The notes beneath the pieces are model-generated. The model was not told the DNA's origin, searched no databases, and saw only the letters and a program-made list of their open reading frames with translations. The position numbers and the translations under genes are program-made. Positions 42,252 to 49,716 of a stretch of 64,000 nt of DNA are shown one piece after another. Source of the DNA: an uncultured Paracoccaceae bacterium (lineage in GTDB: Bacteria; Pseudomonadota; Alphaproteobacteria; Rhodobacterales; Rhodobacteraceae); the NCBI GenBank assembly GCA_947500005.1, contig CANMQJ010000020.1, positions 1 through 64,000 of the forward strand, written 5' to 3'. Each line of letters starts with the position of its first letter. Positions within the stretch are counted from its first letter, which is position 1.

Positions 42252-44488
42252 CGCTCGCTCCCTTCGCGGCATTGAAATGAAGTCTTCTGAAATGTCGTGA
42301 TGGCGTCCCAGACAGCCTCGGCGATGGTGCCGTCGCGGTTCACCTCGGATTGTGTCACAGGCTCGAACGGGTGTTTCTGCACGGCCACCCGGTTGAGGCG
42401 GAAGACGGCGCGGGGCGCGTCGAACCCCTTGTCCTCGGCGATTTCGGCCATGCCGAGGAACTGCCGCGGGCGACTGATCGGGGCATGTTCGCCCTCATCC
42501 GAGGCGCCTGGCGGCGGATAGCGGTCCTCGAAGGCGCGGGCGACGAGGTGCAGGATGGATTTGCCGTAGCTGCCGAAATGGATGCAGGTCTCGAGCTGGG
42601 GTGTCGGGATGTAGACGCGTGCCCGGGTATCCTCTGCGCCCGTCCGCAGCGACGTGACCTTTGGCGCGGCGGTCCCGGGCTCGGGCGCGCGCCGGCCCCG
42701 CGCTGTGCCGTTCATGCGGCGGAAGAGCGGCACGAGCTGCTTTGCGGCGCGCGGCATGCCGATTGCGGGATGGACAAGGTGCAGCGTGTCGAAGAGCGCC
42801 TCGGCGTCGTGGGCGGGAAAGAGTCTGTCCTCGGGGCGGGCCTCGGCATCCTCGGCGAGGATCGACAGCATCTCGTGGACCACGAGCGCGCCCGCGCCTT
42901 CGGCGACGAGGTGGATTTCGCAGCCCGTCTGCTGCCGCAGCCTGATGATGTCTGCCAGGAAGGTGCCGGCATGGCCCTTTTCGACGCGCTCGGGGTCGTC
43001 CTGCTCGTCACGCTCGTAGGGAAGCTCGCCGCTGCCCCGCAGCGCGCGCCGGGCGCCCATCTCGATATCGCGCCAGAAGGCGCGGCCAACCCCCTGCACC
43101 CGCTGTTCGATGAGATCGTCGAGATGGCCCGCGCCCGCGCCGGCCTGCGCCTCGCAGCTGTCGAAGATGAATTCGAGCACTTCGAGCGACTTCTCGACGA
43201 AGCTGTTGCACCAGAAGATCGAGTAGGGATAGAGGCCCAGCGACTTGATCCGGTCCTTGCGCCGGGTGGCGGCGGTGAAGGCGGGCTTGATCCCTTCGAG
43301 ACTGCCGGGAATCCAGATCAGGATGCCGCGGTATTTCGTGTCGTCGCCCTCGGCCGCGGCCTGGGGATCTAGAACGGATTTCAGGTAGTCGCGCGTCCGT
43401 TCCCACCCGTCCTTGAACGAGGGGTAGGAGCCTGTCGAGACGTGGAACCCGTCATCGAGATGCATGTAATGGCCGACGAGTTCGAGACAGGGGGTCGAGC
43501 CGGTCTGGACCGCCCCGGTGAGCCCGTTGGTACCCCGTTCCCCGATCGAGGCGTCGAAGGCCGAGGGCGTGGGCACGCCAAGGCGCAGCACCCAGCTGTC
43601 GACGACGTTCTGGGCCCAGTCGGCATAGGACCAGAGCCCGATACCGGCCTGTCCCCGGTAGCCGCCCCAGTCCGCGCCCCAGGAGTTGAGGACGTGGAAC
43701 CCCTTGTCGTCATAGCCTGTCACGACGAAGGCATGGGTGCCGGTCTTGCCCAGGGCCGGCGGCCAGGTGATGACGCCGCCGTTATCCGCCGAGGCATCGC
43801 GCCAGCCATCATGAATGTTGGCCGTGGTCAGGATCGCCTCGGCGTCGTTGAGCGCCGCGTGATAGTGGTTCAGCACCGAGGCGAGCCGGAAATAGGCGCC
43901 CAGGCCGATCTCGCGCGCCTTCATCGCCTGGGCGACCGTGGGAAAGAGCCGGTCCCGGTCCGCGCTGTCGGGGCGGAAGACCGAGCTTTGCCAGCGGTCC
44001 GGGCCGCAGGGCGCATCCCCGTCCGGCCAGTCGAGGCAGGCGCCGTGGTGGTAGAAGCCCTTGATCGCCGAGCGCAGGGTTCGTACCCCTTCGAAACCGG
44101 GGTCCAGGTCGTCGATATCGGGATAGCGGTCGTGAAAGAAGGCCATGCGGTAGAGCATGTCCGCGCTGGCGATGTCCCGGCGCAGGGCCGCGTCATCCGG
44201 CACGCCGTGCCCGGCGGGCTGGGCCGGTCGCAGCCTCTGGAGGTTGCGCTGGATGTCGATCAGGGCGGCGAGCGCGAATCCCACGCAGCGCCCGCTGGCC
44301 CCCTGGTTCCTGACGCCGAAGACCGGAAGGCCGAGGCCCGGCAGGGGGGACGGGCGCATGAGGGCCGGATCCAGGCTGGTGGCGCTGCGCAGAACCGAAA
44401 GGCCCGGCACATATATCTGGTCACGCAGGTCGACCCAGTCCTTCCTGACGTCGTCGTCGCGGATGAAGTCCTGGGGTATTCTCGGCAT
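42248..44488 (-). CDS. Papain-like (C1) protease with a large C-terminal hydrolase-like region
   Basis: 746 residues from the ATG at 44486-44488. The N-terminal half is papain-like: oxyanion Gln62 and nucleophile Cys68 in VRNQGASGRCVGFALAAL, His252 in GTHAFVVTGYDDKG and Asn268 in HVLNSWGADWGG, all in normal order. There is no obvious propeptide or signal peptide. Residues about 350-650 look like an alpha/beta-hydrolase arrangement (LIWIPGSLEG; EIHLVAEGAGALVVHEML), but the elbow has Gly where the Ser of GxSxG should be, so this half may be a binding domain. It overlaps the caspase-like gene by 4 bases, which implies coupled translation. Confidence 0.8.
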   Translation of the reverse strand: MPRIPQDFIRDDDVRKDWVDLRDQIYVPGLSVLRSATSLDPALMRPSPLPGLGLPVFGVRNQGASGRCVGFALAALIDIQRNLQRLRPAQPAGHGVPDDAALRRDIASADMLYRMAFFHDRYPDIDDLDPGFEGVRTLRSAIKGFYHHGACLDWPDGDAPCGPDRWQSSVFRPDSADRDRLFPTVAQAMKAREIGLGAYFRLASVLNHYHAALNDAEAILTTANIHDGWRDASADNGGVITWPPALGKTGTHAFVVTGYDDKGFHVLNSWGADWGGYRGQAGIGLWSYADWAQNVVDSWVLRLGVPTPSAFDASIGERGTNGLTGAVQTGSTPCLELVGHYMHLDDGFHVSTGSYPSFKDGWERTRDYLKSVLDPQAAAEGDDTKYRGILIWIPGSLEGIKPAFTAATRRKDRIKSLGLYPYSIFWCNSFVEKSLEVLEFIFDSCEAQAGAGAGHLDDLIEQRVQGVGRAFWRDIEMGARRALRGSGELPYERDEQDDPERVEKGHAGTFLADIIRLRQQTGCEIHLVAEGAGALVVHEMLSILAEDAEARPEDRLFPAHDAEALFDTLHLVHPAIGMPRAAKQLVPLFRRMNGTARGRRAPEPGTAAPKVTSLRTGAEDTRARVYIPTPQLETCIHFGSYGKSILHLVARAFEDRYPPPGASDEGEHAPISRPRQFLGMAEIAEDKGFDAPRAVFRLNRVAVQKHPFEPVTQSEVNRDGTIAEAVWDAITTFQKTSFQCREGSER

Positions 44489-44528
44489 GACGCAGACCCT
44501 TGACCTGAACGGGATGTCGCGTGGCGGA

Positions 44529-45788
44529 TCAGCCCGGAGGCGGCTCGGACCAGGCCCGGCATTTCTCGCGGTCGCTGGCGCCGCAGGAGGCATTCAGCCG
44601 GGCGATGACATTGGCGACGGCGGTCGGGAAGACGATGGAATCGGACAGTTCCTCGAACAGCGTCTCGTATTCGCGCGCGCTGTTGACGCTGTAGAAGAAG
44701 GACCGGCCTGTGACGCGAAAGATCTTCTGCTTGGCGTCGTCCGACAATTGCGGGGGCATGACCACCTCGGGCAGGGGAAACTCCTGGGATTGCCCGTCGC
44801 CCTGCTGCATGTCGAAGTAGAGGACCGCGTCCTTGACGTATTGCGGGCGGACCCGGCCGATGCCGGTCACGCTGTCCTCGCAATGGACGATCTGCAAAAG
44901 CCCGGCGAACTTGTGGAAATTCGGTTTCCAGCCGCTGTCGCGATAGGAGAATACCGTCAGGTCGATCGCCACCGTCTCCCCGGATTGCCCCTCGATGGCC
45001 GAGGCGAGCTGACCGACGACATTGCCGGTCTCCGTATCGAGGTCCAAGACGCCGAGGTCGAAGATCTCGATCGCCTTCAGGCTCCAGCGCGGGTCGTTGA
45101 GGTCCCATGTGGCGGGGTCCTGAAGGTATTGTTCTTGCGGAACGACGAGTTCGGCAATCGAGGAACGGCTTTCCCCGCAGCCTGTCGAGAGACTCTCGGC
45201 ATAGCCATCCGAAATCGTCCAGCGTGGATTGACCCTGTCCTTGTGCTTGGTCAGGTAGCCGCGGGTTTCGAAATCCTCGAAATCCTCGCGCGAATAGACC
45301 ACGGCCTTTTCGTCGTCGTTGATGAGGCTCAGCTTGTCGCGGTCCTCTTCGCGGATGCGGTAGGATTCCCCGATCCCGATCTCGATCGGGTCGCCGCTGC
45401 AGAAGAGGTCGCGACAGCCCTCGTGGGAGCGGTGCATGACCACGTCCTTGGCCGAGCGATCGGAGAACTTGCCGGTGGAGAGCTCGGCGTCGAGCACCTC
45501 GACCGGGATGCCGGAATGGGTCATGCCGACGACATATCCGTCGCGGTACGGGCTGGGAGAGGATTGGTAGACGATGGTCATGCCCGGCAGGAAGGTCGAG
45601 ATGCGCGACCGCTCCTTGCCGGAGCGGGCATAGCTGCGTTCGCGCGTCGGGTTCTCGGGCAGATTGGATATGGCGAAGGTGCCGCGCGGTACCCAGCGAC
45701 CGCCGTCGAGCTCGTCCTGCGCCCGGACCTCGAGGCCGAGCAGGGACGTGGCGATCACCGCTGCGGAAATCGTCGTGAAACGGTACAT
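44529..45788 (-). CDS. Exported protein of unknown family
   Basis: 419 residues from the ATG at 45786-45788, with GAGGGGACAAG as ribosome binding site. A signal peptide (TTISAAVIATSLLGLEVRAQ) is present. The mature part has several Cys in pairs (CRDLFC near 145; C and CED later) and a predicted mixed beta fold; stretches such as DPRWSLKAIEIFDLGVLDLD and AVVYSREDFEDFETRGYL match no family I know. It lies 40 bases upstream of the papain-like gene and 10 bases after the one-pass membrane protein gene, so it is part of the same block. Confidence 0.75.
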   Translation of the reverse strand: MYRFTTISAAVIATSLLGLEVRAQDELDGGRWVPRGTFAISNLPENPTRERSYARSGKERSRISTFLPGMTIVYQSSPSPYRDGYVVGMTHSGIPVEVLDAELSTGKFSDRSAKDVVMHRSHEGCRDLFCSGDPIEIGIGESYRIREEDRDKLSLINDDEKAVVYSREDFEDFETRGYLTKHKDRVNPRWTISDGYAESLSTGCGESRSSIAELVVPQEQYLQDPATWDLNDPRWSLKAIEIFDLGVLDLDTETGNVVGQLASAIEGQSGETVAIDLTVFSYRDSGWKPNFHKFAGLLQIVHCEDSVTGIGRVRPQYVKDAVLYFDMQQGDGQSQEFPLPEVVMPPQLSDDAKQKIFRVTGRSFFYSVNSAREYETLFEELSDSIVFPTAVANVIARLNASCGASDREKCRAWSEPPPG

Positions 45789-45798
45789 ACTTGTCCCC

Positions 45799-46296
45799 TC
45801 ATCTGAACTGGGCCGCGACCGCGTCGACCATGCCGGCAAAGGCCGTCGCGAAGGCGTCGGACGCGTCATGCGCCCCGGTGGTGGTACTGGTCGCGCGCAG
45901 CTTTTCGGCGCGCGTGATCACCTCGTCGATCGACGAGAAATCGTCCCCAGGTATCAGCGCCGCGAGATAGGCCTGCCGGGACCTGAGCAATGCCAGGAAC
46001 GCGTCGATCCGCGATTTGCAGGCGGGCTCGACCATCTTCGCCGGGACCCGGACGCAGTCGAGCGCGCCGTAGCTGTCGCTGACGGTTTCGAGCGTGCCGG
46101 CCAGGGCGGTGTTGCGCAGCTCCAGCAGGGCGGCCTTGCGCTTGGAGAGCTCCAGCCGGTCCTCGAGCGCGCCGATGAGGATCATGGCCACCGCGGCCAC
46201 GACCACCGCGCTGAACAGCGACTTGATGGCGCCATCGACCAGCGAATGCACGAGGGTGTTCTTGTCGCCCCAGAAGAAGTTTCTAAGCCCTTCCAT
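45799..46296 (-). CDS. One-pass membrane protein of unknown function
   Basis: 165 residues from the ATG at 46294-46296. One long membrane segment (about 25-45, KSLFSAVVVAAVAMILIGAL) is followed at once by a charged, probably coiled-coil helix (EDRLELSKRKAALLELRNTA). The remaining region is helical, with two Cys (CVRVP, ACKSR). No recognised domain. Second gene of the five-gene block; it could anchor the neighbouring exported or cytoplasmic proteins. Confidence 0.75.
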   Translation of the reverse strand: MEGLRNFFWGDKNTLVHSLVDGAIKSLFSAVVVAAVAMILIGALEDRLELSKRKAALLELRNTALAGTLETVSDSYGALDCVRVPAKMVEPACKSRIDAFLALLRSRQAYLAALIPGDDFSSIDEVITRAEKLRATSTTTGAHDASDAFATAFAGMVDAVAAQFR

Positions 46297-46361
46297 GGCG
46301 CTCGTTCCGTCTTGTCTTTCCGGACCGCCGGACCGTGTCGCGTCGCGATCTTGGGGCGGTG

Positions 46362-46475
46362 TCAGCCGCCACACTGCTGGATACGGGGATTGCAGGCATG
46401 GGCCGGCTCTGCGGTGAATGATGCCAGCAGCGGACCCGCCGCGAGGATGAGTATGTAAATAAAAGTCGTTTTCAT
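46362..46475 (-). CDS. 37-residue secreted peptide precursor
   Basis: The ATG at 46473-46475 is preceded by GGGAGA at good distance. It encodes a typical signal peptide (MKTTFIYILILAAGPLLASF and on to PAHA) and a short mature end CNPRIQQCGG with two Cys that could form a disulfide ring. Alternatively, AHAC could be read as an atypical lipobox. It is the first gene of the block that includes the caspase-like and papain-like genes, 65 bases before the membrane-protein gene. Small size makes the call uncertain, but start, signal and position agree. Confidence 0.6.
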   Translation of the reverse strand: MKTTFIYILILAAGPLLASFTAEPAHACNPRIQQCGG

Positions 46476-46710
46476 AAACTGTCTCCCGATCAATGTGCCA
46501 GGATACTAAAGGCGAGGTTTGGTAAGTGTAACAACTTTAGCACGAAGATGCCGAGATCGCAATTGCCTCCTTTGGTTGGATCGTGAAGGAAGCGGCAATC
46601 CACGCGGGTGCCGCCCTGGTTCCGGCCCGGCGAATGCGGCGCGTGTCCAGGCGCTTTGGGCGGATTGCGGGCGCGAAGGTGTGGCGTCCGGGCGCAAGCG
46701 GCGGCGGGGG

Positions 46711-46778
46711 AAGGGGGCGCTGCCCCCTCGGCCCTTCGGGCCTCACCCCCGGGATATTTCGGGCAAGAGGAAAGGCGC
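46711..46778 (+). repeat. Dispersed palindromic intergenic element, copy 2
   Basis: AGGGGGC-GCT-GCCCCCT hairpin, GGCCC-TTC-GGGCC hairpin, then CACCCCCGGGATATTTCGGG. It shares the order and much of the sequence with the element at 9261-9320 (read on the minus strand there). It lies just after the FG-GAP gene stop. Nothing else is recognised in the 235 bases between it and the small peptide gene except that gene's upstream region. Confidence 0.6.
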
Positions 46779-46782
46779 GCGG

Positions 46783-47550
46783 TCAGAAAGGGCGGCAGGC
46801 GAGGGCCTTTTCCACGCCGTGGCGCCCGGGGAAGGGAGCGAGGTCGCGGAGCTGCCAGCCGCCCGAGTGGCGGATGGCGACGAGGCGGGACCAGTCGGCG
46901 CTGGCGAGGATCAACTCGGGGCCCTCTCCGCAGTCGCGCAACCCGCCGGTGATGAAAGCCTCGCCGATGCGGTGGTTGGTGACGCCGCCGAGCTGGGCGA
47001 TCTCGGTGAGGGCGCCGCCCGCGTAGCGCCAGATGCGCAGGGTTTTCGCAAGGTGAGGCCGGTCGACATATGCAAGCTCGATATGCCCGTCTCCGTCGAG
47101 ATCGCCGATGCCCGCCGGGGCGAGCCAGCGGTTGGGCCGGCCGATATGGGGGGTGGCGGCGATCTTGCCGCCGGGGCCGTAGATGGCGAGCGAGGCACCG
47201 GTGGCGATGTCGGTTTCGATCACCACCACCTCGGGCGCGCCGTCGCCGTCGAGATCGGCGAGGCGGGGTGCGAGATCCTCGAAGACGCGCGTGTCGGGCA
47301 GGGTCACGATGCGCGTGCGGCCATCGGCGAGCGTCATCTCGAGCGCACCCCATTCCACGGCGTCGCCAAGGACGCCATGCGCGTAGCGCGTGGTGGGCTG
47401 GGTGAACCGGGAAGAGGCGATCGTTTCGGCCGGGGCCTGGGTCGCGGGCCACAGGCAGACCGCCAGAAGCGCGCCGCGGGTGAGGCGGCGCCACGGGCGC
47501 GCGGGTGGGCGCGGCGCCTGCCCCGAGGGGAGCGCCCGCGCCCGGGGCAT
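46783..47550 (-). CDS. Exported FG-GAP/VCBS-repeat protein
   Basis: 255 residues from the ATG at 47548-47550, which overlaps the ferredoxin stop by one base. A basic start and hydrophobic stretch (LTRGALLAVCLWPATQAPAE) form a signal peptide. The body has FG-GAP/VCBS-like blades with calcium-type loops: LADLDGDGAPEVVVIETD and GIGDLDGDGHIELAYVDRPH. It is likely a periplasmic beta-propeller; partner unknown. It is cotranscribed with the ferredoxin by position. Confidence 0.82.
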   Translation of the reverse strand: MPRARALPSGQAPRPPARPWRRLTRGALLAVCLWPATQAPAETIASSRFTQPTTRYAHGVLGDAVEWGALEMTLADGRTRIVTLPDTRVFEDLAPRLADLDGDGAPEVVVIETDIATGASLAIYGPGGKIAATPHIGRPNRWLAPAGIGDLDGDGHIELAYVDRPHLAKTLRIWRYAGGALTEIAQLGGVTNHRIGEAFITGGLRDCGEGPELILASADWSRLVAIRHSGGWQLRDLAPFPGRHGVEKALACRPF

Positions 47551-47873
47551 CAGATCTGTTTCTCGGGCATCTGCACCACGAGCCCGTCGAGCGCGTCGGT
47601 GACCTTGATCTGGCAGGTCAGGCGCGAGCGGGCGGGGTCGGGCTCGTAGGCGAAATCGAGCATGTCCTCCTCCATGTCCTCCTTGGCGGGGATCTTGTCG
47701 GCCCAGTCGGGATGGACATAGACATGGCAGGTGGAGCAGGCGCAGGCGCCGCCGCAATCGGCCTCGATGCCGGGGATGTTGTTGTCGCGGGCGCCTTCCA
47801 TTACGGTCAGACCGTTGGCAACGTCGACGGTGTGTTCGGTCCCGTTGTGCTCGATATAGGTGATCCTGGCCAT
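47550..47873 (-). CDS. [2Fe-2S] ferredoxin, adrenodoxin type
   Basis: 107 residues from the ATG at 47871-47873 (MARITYIEHNG). Cluster ligands are arranged C-x5-C-x2-C then a distant C: CGGACACSTC and LTCQIKV. The fold and EADCGGACAC region match vertebrate-type/ISC ferredoxins that feed electrons to P450s or to Fe-S assembly. No P450 or reductase gene is adjacent. Confidence 0.93.
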   Translation of the reverse strand: MARITYIEHNGTEHTVDVANGLTVMEGARDNNIPGIEADCGGACACSTCHVYVHPDWADKIPAKEDMEEDMLDFAYEPDPARSRLTCQIKVTDALDGLVVQMPEKQI

Positions 47874-47982
47874 GGTTGCCTCAGTCCTCTTCAATGCGTC
47901 GCGACACATCTAGAGAAGGCTTTGGGCCGTTTCCAGTCCGATTTGCGACAGGGGGCGGCGCGGCTGGACATTCCGTCACGAT

Positions 47983-47997
47983 GTTCTATTTTTGTTC
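47983..47997 (+). promoter_or_regulatory. LexA (SOS) box GTTC-N7-GTTC
   Basis: GTTCTATTTTTGTTC matches the alphaproteobacterial LexA consensus exactly and is AT-rich between the half sites. It ends 2 bases before the ATG of the dnaE2 remnant. Such boxes normally control imuA-imuB-dnaE2. By chance an 8-base pattern can appear about once per window, so context matters. Confidence 0.6.
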
Positions 47998-47999
47998 TC

Positions 48000-48407
48000 A
48001 TGCGTGTGATCTCTTCTCCTTCCGTCGCGGACGGGCCGCCCGGCCCGCGGTCCTGGCCGCGCCCGCCCGCCTGCCTGACCGCGGAGCAACTCGGCCTGCC
48101 GCCCGAGGGGGCGCGGGTGGCGGTGGCGGGTCTGGTGATCCTGCGGCAGCGGCCCGGGACGGCCAAGGGGGTGATCTTTGTCACGCTCGAGGACGAGACC
48201 GGGGTGGTCAACGTGATCGTCTGGCGCGCCATCTACGAGCGGTTCCGCCGGGCGGTCATCGCTGGGCGGATGCTGCGGGTGACGGGACGGGTGCAGCGCG
48301 CGCATGGGGTGACCCATGTGATCGCCGAGCAGGTGGAGGACATTTCCGCCATGCTCGACCTGCTGGTGCGGGAGCGGGGCTTGGCGGGGTCGGGGGAAAT
48401 GGGTTAA
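48000..48407 (+). pseudogene. dnaE2: C-terminal OB-domain remnant of error-prone polymerase DnaE2
   Basis: The frame (135 residues from ATG 48000) contains VAVAGLVILRQRPGTAKGVI, then FVTLEDETGVVNVIVW and HVIAEQVEDISAML, which match the C-terminal OB fold of DnaE2 alpha-type polymerases. No polymerase, PHP or imuA/imuB sequence precedes it: the ferredoxin gene starts 126 bases away on the other strand. It is directly behind a LexA-type box, so it looks like an internal deletion that joined an SOS promoter to the tail of dnaE2. It might still be translated as a small ssDNA-binding-type protein. Confidence 0.65.
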
Positions 48408-48447
48408 TCTCCGGTCCAAGAGAGAAAAAGCCCCCAGAGGCCCGAGC

Positions 48448-48990
48448 ATGACATTCCTTCGCCTTTCCTGCTGCGCGGCCGCGCTGGGCGCGGTTCTGGG
48501 CTGTGCGCCCGCGATGCCCGATCTGGACGCGTTGACCGAGCCGCAGGTCGCGCGGCTGGAGCAGGCGGCCCCGCCGGGCGCGGCGCCGGGCACCTGCTGG
48601 GGCAAGCACGTGACGCCGGGTGTCTTCGAGACGGTGACCGAGCATGTGTTGCTGCAGCCGGCCGAAGTGCTGAGCGACGGCACGGTGGTGCGCCCGGCGA
48701 GCTACAAGACCGAGACGCGCCAGCGCATCGTGCGCGAGCGGCTGGAGACCTGGTTCGAGACGCCGTGCCCGGCGCAGATGACACCGGAATTCATAGCCTC
48801 GGTGCAGCGGGCGCTGACGGCGCGGGGGCATTATCGCGGCCACGTGACCGGCGAGATGGATGCGCGCACCCGTGCCGCCGTGCGCCGGTTCCAGAAGCCC
48901 GAGGGGCTGGATTCGGGTATCCTGTCGCTGGCCTCGGCGCGCAAGCTGGGGCTGGTGGCGATCGAGCTGGCGCCGAGTGAGGAGGGCTGA
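48448..48990 (+). CDS. Peptidoglycan-binding lipoprotein
   Basis: 180 residues. A lipoprotein signal with LGC lipobox (FLRLSCCAAALGAVLGCAP) is followed by a linker with a repeated Cys (GTCWGKHVTPGVFE) and a C-terminal PG_binding_1 domain: SVQRALTARGHYRGHVTGEM then RTRAAVRRFQKPEGLDSGIL. It is expected at the outer membrane, contacting peptidoglycan. It is convergent with the GST gene. Confidence 0.85.
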   Translation: MTFLRLSCCAAALGAVLGCAPAMPDLDALTEPQVARLEQAAPPGAAPGTCWGKHVTPGVFETVTEHVLLQPAEVLSDGTVVRPASYKTETRQRIVRERLETWFETPCPAQMTPEFIASVQRALTARGHYRGHVTGEMDARTRAAVRRFQKPEGLDSGILSLASARKLGLVAIELAPSEEG

Positions 48991-48998
48991 GGCCCGTC

Positions 48999-49691
48999 TC
49001 AGCGCTTGAACAGGACCTTCAGTTCTTCCTCGGTCGGCGTGACCTGGCGCAGGTCGGCGTGCAGGCCGCGGCCCGCCTGCACCGCGGGGCGGTCGCGCAG
49101 GGCGTCGAGCCAGCGGGTGAGGTGGGGTTTGTCCGAGATGTCCTGTTCCTGCCGCTTCCACAGATGCGCCCAGGGCCAGATCGCCATGTCGGCGATGGAG
49201 TAGAAATCGCCCGCCACGTATTGGTTCTTGGCCAGTTGCCGGTCGAGCACGCCGTAGAGCCGCGCGACCTCGCGCTTGTAGCGGTCCTTGGCATAGGGGA
49301 TGTCCTGCGGCGGATCCAGTTCGGGGGCGTATTGCAGGAAGTGATGCGCCTGGCCCGCCATGGGGCCGACCCCGCCCATCTGCCACATGACCCATTGTTC
49401 GACGGCGATGCGGTCGCGTTCCGACGTGCCGTAGAACTGCCCGGACTTGCGGGCAAGGTACATCAGGATCGCGCCGCTTTCGAAGATCGAGACCGGTTCG
49501 CCGTCGGGGCCGTCGGGGTCCACGATGGCGGGCATCCGGTTGTTGGGCGAGATCCTGAGGAAGTCGGGTTCGAACTGCTCGCCCTTGCGGATGTCGACGA
49601 GACGGGTGGTGTAGGGCAGGCCCATCTCCTCGAGCGCGATGGAGATCTTCCAGCCATTGGGCGTGGGCCAGTAGTAGAGGTCGATGGTCAT
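48999..49691 (-). CDS. Glutathione S-transferase, YfcG/YghU-like
   Basis: 230 residues from the ATG at 49689-49691. The thioredoxin-fold N-terminal domain shows DLYYWPTPNGWKISIALEEM and the conserved cis-Pro/glutathione site NRMPAIVDPDGPDGEPVSIF ESG. The helical C-terminal domain shows YSIADMAIWPWAHLWK. It resembles the Nu-class bacterial enzymes with disulfide reductase activity; the actual substrate is unknown. Confidence 0.88.
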   Translation of the reverse strand: MTIDLYYWPTPNGWKISIALEEMGLPYTTRLVDIRKGEQFEPDFLRISPNNRMPAIVDPDGPDGEPVSIFESGAILMYLARKSGQFYGTSERDRIAVEQWVMWQMGGVGPMAGQAHHFLQYAPELDPPQDIPYAKDRYKREVARLYGVLDRQLAKNQYVAGDFYSIADMAIWPWAHLWKRQEQDISDKPHLTRWLDALRDRPAVQAGRGLHADLRQVTPTEEELKVLFKR

Positions 49692-49716
49692 GATGCTCTC
49701 CGCTTTTGCGGAGGGA

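Noticed and set aside
39381..42275. 964-codon plus-strand open frame opposite the caspase-like gene
   Set aside because: Antisense shadow: no motifs, and the minus-strand frame carries three sets of catalytic motifs.
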